Of a DNA stretch of 26,464 nt, positions 22,549-26,464 are shown one piece after another. Within the stretch, counting starts at the first letter, position 1. Each line of letters opens with the position of its first letter. The position numbers and the translations under genes were made by a program. Source of the DNA: a virus; the IMG/VR virus record IMGVR_UViG_3300029787_000273, positions 1-26,464 of that record. One strand, written 5' to 3'. The notes beneath the pieces were generated by a model. The model had not been told where the DNA came from. It ran no database searches and saw nothing but the letters and a program-made list of their open reading frames with translations.

Positions 22549-24168
22549 ATGGAAGAAAAATTTATAGATATATTTACAGGTCTTAAAAGAGACTATGGTT
22601 ATGCTGATATCAATTCAGCATTTAAAGATCCTGCTACAGGAAAATTAAAATTAAAATATGGTTGGGCAGCTAAAGAATTATTAGAGTCAGACTATCTCGA
22701 CCATCTTAGTGGTAAAAAATCTATAGGTATACAACCATGCGATGATGATGGATTAGCAAAGTTTGGAGCGATAGACATAGACTCTGATGAATATGATAAC
22801 TTTGATCTTAGAAAATATTTAGAAATTATAGACAAAAAAAATATTCCAGTAGTCCCAGTTAAATCTAAAAGTGGTGGACTCCACATATATGTATTCTTTA
22901 ATCAACCAGTTAAAGCTAGCTTTGTAAGAAATTTTTTAGATAAATTATTATTTACTTTTGACCTTAAAGCTTCAACAGAAATATTTCCAAAACAAACTCA
23001 ATTAGGAATAGGTTCAGATAGTAAACCTATCAATGGTAACTTTATAAACTTACCTTATTATAATCGTAATGAAAGAGTGGGTGTGAATTTAGATGGGACT
23101 GAGTTTACTTTTGAACAATTTATAAAAGTCGTCGAGGCTAACACAAAAAGCAAAGAAGATCTAGAAGAATTTGCTACAGAACTTATGAGATTAGAACTAA
23201 CTGGTGGTGCAGATGAATTTGTCGATGGTCCAGTTTGTTTACAAAGATTATCTAAATCTAAATTAGATGATTACAGAGATCGATTTATTTATAACTACAT
23301 GGTGTTTGCTAAAAAGAAATATCCAGACAACTGGGAAGAAAAACTTTTAGAGGGTGCAAGAAATTATATTGTTTACGATAACATATGGGGGGATGAAAAA
23401 GTAAAACAAAAAATTAAAGCATATAAAAAAGATACCGCAGGCCATACTTGTTCGGAAGAACCTATTAATAGTATGTGTGTTAAATCAGAATGTTTAAAAA
23501 GAAAATTTGGTGTAGCCTCTGATAAAGTTAAAAAGTTTCCTGCACTATCTGCATTAATTAAAATAGATTATTCTCCTGAACCAGAGTTTAGATTCACTGT
23601 ACATTACAATGACAAAGTAGAAGGTGAAACTACGCAGCAAATAATTGCTAGAGATATTAATTACATTATGGACCAAGAAAAACTTAGACGTTTAATTGGA
23701 GCTCACACCCCTATTCCACCACCACGAATCAAGGGTGATGACATGCAAAATATTTTAGATAACCTATGGCAAGGAATGAAAACAGAAAAAGCTCCTCCAG
23801 GTACCTCACCAAAAGAAATACTTCATAAACATTTAGATGATTATATTCATGGTGTACCAGCAGTAAGTGACGCTTCGTTTAGAAGTGGTAGCACATTAAT
23901 TGATGATGGTTTTGCTTATTTTGTATTTGATCCTTTCTATAATTTTTTAAAGAATAAAGAATGGAAATCTAAAATAGATAGGACAGGGCAAATGATGATG
24001 GATTTTTTTACTGCAGAACTTAGGAGTCTTAAACGATATCCTAAAAAAGAATCAGAAAAAAAATCACATAACCCAGTCAGGTGTGTTAAAATATCAATGA
24101 CTCATTTTGAAAGAGAAGAAAACCCTGTTGAAATAATACCAATGAAAAGCAAAAAGGATATACTATGA
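22549..24168 (+). CDS. Archaeo-eukaryotic-type (TOTE-like) DNA primase
   Basis: A 539-residue protein. The catalytic part resembles the AEP-superfamily TOTE primase domain: GAIDIDSDEY at about 73-81 supplies acid residues D76 and D78, SKSGGLHIYVFF at 106-117 gives the S/H of motif II (H112), and GNFINLPYYN at 163-172 is a further typical signature. Four cysteines at C230, C301, C310 and C315 (GPVCLQRL; CSEEPINSMC; SEC) could bind zinc or an Fe-S cluster. The C-terminal half (about 330-539) is unassigned. It makes primers for phage replication, presumably with the downstream helicase. It follows the palindromic leader, and its TGA is shared with the next ATG. It lacks an obvious helicase domain, which fits with separate helicase genes nearby. 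Confidence 0.85.
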   Translation: MEEKFIDIFTGLKRDYGYADINSAFKDPATGKLKLKYGWAAKELLESDYLDHLSGKKSIGIQPCDDDGLAKFGAIDIDSDEYDNFDLRKYLEIIDKKNIPVVPVKSKSGGLHIYVFFNQPVKASFVRNFLDKLLFTFDLKASTEIFPKQTQLGIGSDSKPINGNFINLPYYNRNERVGVNLDGTEFTFEQFIKVVEANTKSKEDLEEFATELMRLELTGGADEFVDGPVCLQRLSKSKLDDYRDRFIYNYMVFAKKKYPDNWEEKLLEGARNYIVYDNIWGDEKVKQKIKAYKKDTAGHTCSEEPINSMCVKSECLKRKFGVASDKVKKFPALSALIKIDYSPEPEFRFTVHYNDKVEGETTQQIIARDINYIMDQEKLRRLIGAHTPIPPPRIKGDDMQNILDNLWQGMKTEKAPPGTSPKEILHKHLDDYIHGVPAVSDASFRSGSTLIDDGFAYFVFDPFYNFLKNKEWKSKIDRTGQMMMDFFTAELRSLKRYPKKESEKKSHNPVRCVKISMTHFEREENPVEIIPMKSKKDIL

Positions 24169-24875
24169 CCGATAAAAAAATACCTACTGTGCATGTATCG
24201 ATGCCTTGCTACGATACCATGCAAGTACCAACTTGTTTAAGTTTATTAAAACTATTTGATAAATTTACTGCAGCTAAAATTAAAACAAATATATCTACAT
24301 TTAAATCACCTTACGTAGGTTATTCAAGAAATATATTGTCCGCAATATTTTTAGAATCTAATTATGATTATCAATTATTTGTTGATGCTGATGTAAGTTT
24401 TGAACCTGAAGTTATCGGATCAATGATCATGGCTCAAAAAGATTTTATTTGTGCTCCTTATAGAAAAAAGACTCATGATAATTCTGTGTCTTATTCTGTA
24501 GCTTTTCCTGATTACAAAAATATCAATATTGATAAATCAGGAATCACGGAAATTATCGGAGGGCCAGCAGGACTAACATTAATCCATAGATCTGTTTATA
24601 AAAAATTAATTAAACAATACCCACAATTAAAAATTAAATACGCTTCTGGAATATCTGATGAACAAAAAAAATATTTATATAATTTTTGGGAAAATACTTT
24701 TGATTCAAAAGAAGGTGCTTGGTATGGAGAAGATGTTTCTTTTTGTAGTCTAGCGCGACAAGCGGGATTTAAACTTCATGCTCTAGTTCATTGTGAGGTT
24801 GGACATCACGGTACATTTAACTTTTCTGGAAAGTTTGTAGATACATTTTCGCCGAGTGATGAAAAAAGTAACTAA
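24165..24875 (+). CDS. Second GT-A glycosyltransferase-like protein
   Basis: A 236-residue protein that is a shorter relative of the enzyme at 8585-9547. Shared features include the SMPCYD opening, YSRNIL, LFVDADVSFE (D74-D76), KDFICAPYRKK, GGPAGLTLIHRSV and WYGEDVSFC (E189-D190), and the HH pair at 214-215. The GT-A fold and a metal-dependent DxD are probable. It lies between a primase and a UvrD-like helicase, which is unusual for a structural or envelope glycosyltransferase. It starts in an ATGA overlap with the primase stop. A role in modifying DNA bases is possible but no base-modifying partner is seen; protein or host-surface modification is equally plausible. Confidence 0.82.
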   Translation: MTDKKIPTVHVSMPCYDTMQVPTCLSLLKLFDKFTAAKIKTNISTFKSPYVGYSRNILSAIFLESNYDYQLFVDADVSFEPEVIGSMIMAQKDFICAPYRKKTHDNSVSYSVAFPDYKNINIDKSGITEIIGGPAGLTLIHRSVYKKLIKQYPQLKIKYASGISDEQKKYLYNFWENTFDSKEGAWYGEDVSFCSLARQAGFKLHALVHCEVGHHGTFNFSGKFVDTFSPSDEKSN

Positions 24876-26304
24876 GATATACGGTCCACCAGGTACTGGT
24901 AAAACTGAAAAATTAATTAGACGTGCCATGGCCTACATAAGAATAGGCACTCCCGTTAATAAGTTAGGATACTTTGCATTTACACGTAAAGCGGCAAACG
25001 AAGCAAAAGATCGTATGCTTAAAAAAAATCCACAATATAAAAAGAAACAATTAAAATATTTTCAAACACTACACTCTTTAGCTTTTCATAGCTTAGGACT
25101 CCGAGAAGAAAATGTAATGCAGGATTATCATTACAATGATCTAGGTAAAGAACTTAGTGTAAGAGTTAATGCAAAAAAAGATGCCGACGCATCTCCTTAC
25201 TTAACATGTGATAATGAATACTTTCAAATTATTTTAAAAGCAAAAGAAAAAGATATACCGGTGTGGGAGGAATACTGCACAGCTGAACATTCTACTAATG
25301 TAGATCCAGATCTTTTAAAACATATAGAAGCAAACTATAACCATTATAAACATCCTGATGTAAACAACTTAGTTGACTTTACAGATATGATTCATGACAT
25401 TGTACAACAGCCACATAAAATACCAAAGTTCGATGTAGTTTTTATTGATGAAGCTCAGGACCTATCACCAATACAATGGAAACTTTACGACATATTAAAA
25501 TCTAAATCTAAAAAAATTTATCTTGCAGGTGATGATGACCAAGCAATCTATGGTTGGGCTGGTGCAGATGTAGATAGATTCATTCAAGAGCCAGCAACAG
25601 AAAAAGTATTGTCCAGATCTAGAAGAATACCTAAAGCAGTGCAAGACATTTCAGAAATTATTACTGCTAGGATTGAAGGGTTAAGAGCAACTAAAAATTA
25701 TCTTCCTAGAGATGAAGAGGGTTTGTGTAGCAAAATTAATAGCTTAGAGAATCTTGACTTATTTAGTCAGGATTGGTTAATCTTAACTAGAACTATATCT
25801 AGGTCTAAAGAAATATGTGATCTGTTAAAAGTAAAAGGTTTGTATTATGAAAACAAACATCAAAAAAGTTACAATACTAAATTATACAGGGCCATTATTA
25901 ATCATAGCAAATGGTTAAATGGCGAATCAATACCAGATACAGCATTAGAAGATATCAAAGAATACATGGGTAACAGAGAACTCAAGAAAGATTTAAAGTG
26001 GTTTGAGTGTTTTGATAATGCGCCAGCTGAAGATAAAATTTATATAAGATTAATGTTGTCAAATAAAGAAAAATTAAGTGATGAAGCAAGAATTAAAGTA
26101 TCTACTATTCATGCAGCAAAAGGTGGAGAATGTGAGAACGTAATTTTGGTATTAGATAATGCTAAAAAAATAAGAGAAGCTACAATAAAAAGTGTAATAA
26201 AGCGTGACGAAGAGCACAGAGTATGGTATGTAGGTTGCACGAGAGCCAAAAGAAATTTATATTTAATGAGAGCTAAAATTGAAAGGAAGGGATATCAACT
26301 ATGA
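24859..26304 (+). CDS. UvrD/Rep-like superfamily 1 DNA helicase
   Basis: A 481-residue SF1 helicase. Motif I is GPPGTGKT (9-16), motif Ia includes FAFTRKAANEAK, motif II is VFIDEAQD (194-201), motif III is GDDDQAIYGW (224-233), motif V is STIHAAKGGECE (425-436), and motif VI is YVGCTRAKRNLYL (467-479). It lacks the large 2B insertions of full UvrD and is shorter than those (about 700 residues). Unwinding the phage fork or recombination intermediates is the expected task. I prefer the ATG at 24859 over the adjacent in-frame GTG at 24856. It overlaps the preceding gene by 17 bases, and its stop is shared with the DUF3310 start (ATGA). Confidence 0.92.
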   Translation: MKKVTKIYGPPGTGKTEKLIRRAMAYIRIGTPVNKLGYFAFTRKAANEAKDRMLKKNPQYKKKQLKYFQTLHSLAFHSLGLREENVMQDYHYNDLGKELSVRVNAKKDADASPYLTCDNEYFQIILKAKEKDIPVWEEYCTAEHSTNVDPDLLKHIEANYNHYKHPDVNNLVDFTDMIHDIVQQPHKIPKFDVVFIDEAQDLSPIQWKLYDILKSKSKKIYLAGDDDQAIYGWAGADVDRFIQEPATEKVLSRSRRIPKAVQDISEIITARIEGLRATKNYLPRDEEGLCSKINSLENLDLFSQDWLILTRTISRSKEICDLLKVKGLYYENKHQKSYNTKLYRAIINHSKWLNGESIPDTALEDIKEYMGNRELKKDLKWFECFDNAPAEDKIYIRLMLSNKEKLSDEARIKVSTIHAAKGGECENVILVLDNAKKIREATIKSVIKRDEEHRVWYVGCTRAKRNLYLMRAKIERKGYQL

Positions 26305-26464
26305 CAAACGACGATATATTTAAAGAATCATTTCCACAGTATACTCAGGTCGGCGGGAATCATTACACAAAGTTTCCGATTCAACCTTATGAGTTTATTT
26401 CTAAAAATGATCTTTCGTTTTTTCAAGGCAACGTAATTAAATACGTTTGTCGTTATCAACGGAA
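26301..26464 (+). CDS. DUF3310 / T7 gp1.7-like protein, start only
   Basis: Only the first 54 codons are present because the window ends. Residues 18-33 (GGNHYTKFPIQPYEFI) and the following NVIKYVCRYQR are the signature of DUF3310 (PF11753), a domain also present in T7 gp1.7, a nucleotide kinase. That match suggests a role in phage nucleotide metabolism, but the domain in most phages is untested. The ATG overlaps the upstream stop, and AAGGAAGG gives a strong Shine-Dalgarno. The partial sequence shows no frameshift. Confidence 0.85.
   Translation, partial: MTNDDIFKESFPQYTQVGGNHYTKFPIQPYEFISKNDLSFFQGNVIKYVCRYQR

Noticed and set aside
1-26464. tRNA genes, CRISPR arrays, insertion sequences or att sites
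   Set aside because: I found no cloverleaf-like sequence, no regular repeat-spacer array and no transposase or integrase. Short repeats seen are single motifs or palindromes.

Overview
The window looks like a little over half of a tailed-phage genome, or of a viral contig, from a marine bacterial virus. It has no rRNA, tRNA, CRISPR or integrase. The DNA is very AT-rich, coding is almost wall to wall, and neighbouring genes repeatedly share ATGA or TAATG overlaps. Several protein types are hallmarks of uncultured marine phages and pelagiphage-like viruses: the NYAGIGY-type fibre-associated protein, virion proteins carrying DGGRIGF and GGIM motifs, a TOTE-type primase, and a short XhlA-like lysis candidate. 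The very large internal virion proteins and a gp10/gp12-like tail protein suggest podovirus-like morphology and an AT-rich marine host such as SAR11, but no host-specific marker is present. Terminase, portal, major capsid protein and DNA polymerase are not in the window.

Layout. (1) 34-489: a small virion/tail-fibre-associated protein. (2) 535-4560: a compact cassette of seven small genes. Six carry recognisable 2-oxoglutarate/Fe(II) oxygenase metal-ligand patterns and the first looks like a triad-less relative. (3) 4560-7679: an unknown gene, a large beta-rich tail/connector protein and four very small genes. (4) 7660-9547: two adjacent glycosyltransferases, one GT-B and one GT-A. (5) 9604-18778: five virion genes including a 1407-residue internal protein, followed by a 58-residue membrane protein (18778-18954). 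(6) 18956-20583: two genes on the minus strand, a 68-residue unknown and a SNF2-family ATPase. (7) 20648 to the end: a rightward replication operon with two small conserved phage proteins and a candidate ssDNA-binding protein, an archaeo-eukaryotic-type primase, a second GT-A glycosyltransferase, a UvrD-like helicase and the start of a DUF3310 (T7 gp1.7-like) gene.

Regulation. The clearest signals are two sigma70-like promoters with 16-bp spacers, at 20601-20628 and 21043-21070. The first is embedded in a perfect 8-bp inverted repeat (CTATTGAC/GTCAATAG) between the divergent SNF2 and replication operons. A highly palindromic 70-bp gap precedes the primase.

The most notable biology is the run of six different oxygenases in a row, three with an apparent His-x-His instead of His-x-Asp motif, in the same late region as two glycosyltransferases and paired with a third, paralogous glycosyltransferase in the replication operon. 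A phage-encoded hydroxylation/glycosylation pathway acting on virion proteins, host surface or DNA is a reasonable hypothesis, but no substrate can be read from the sequence.
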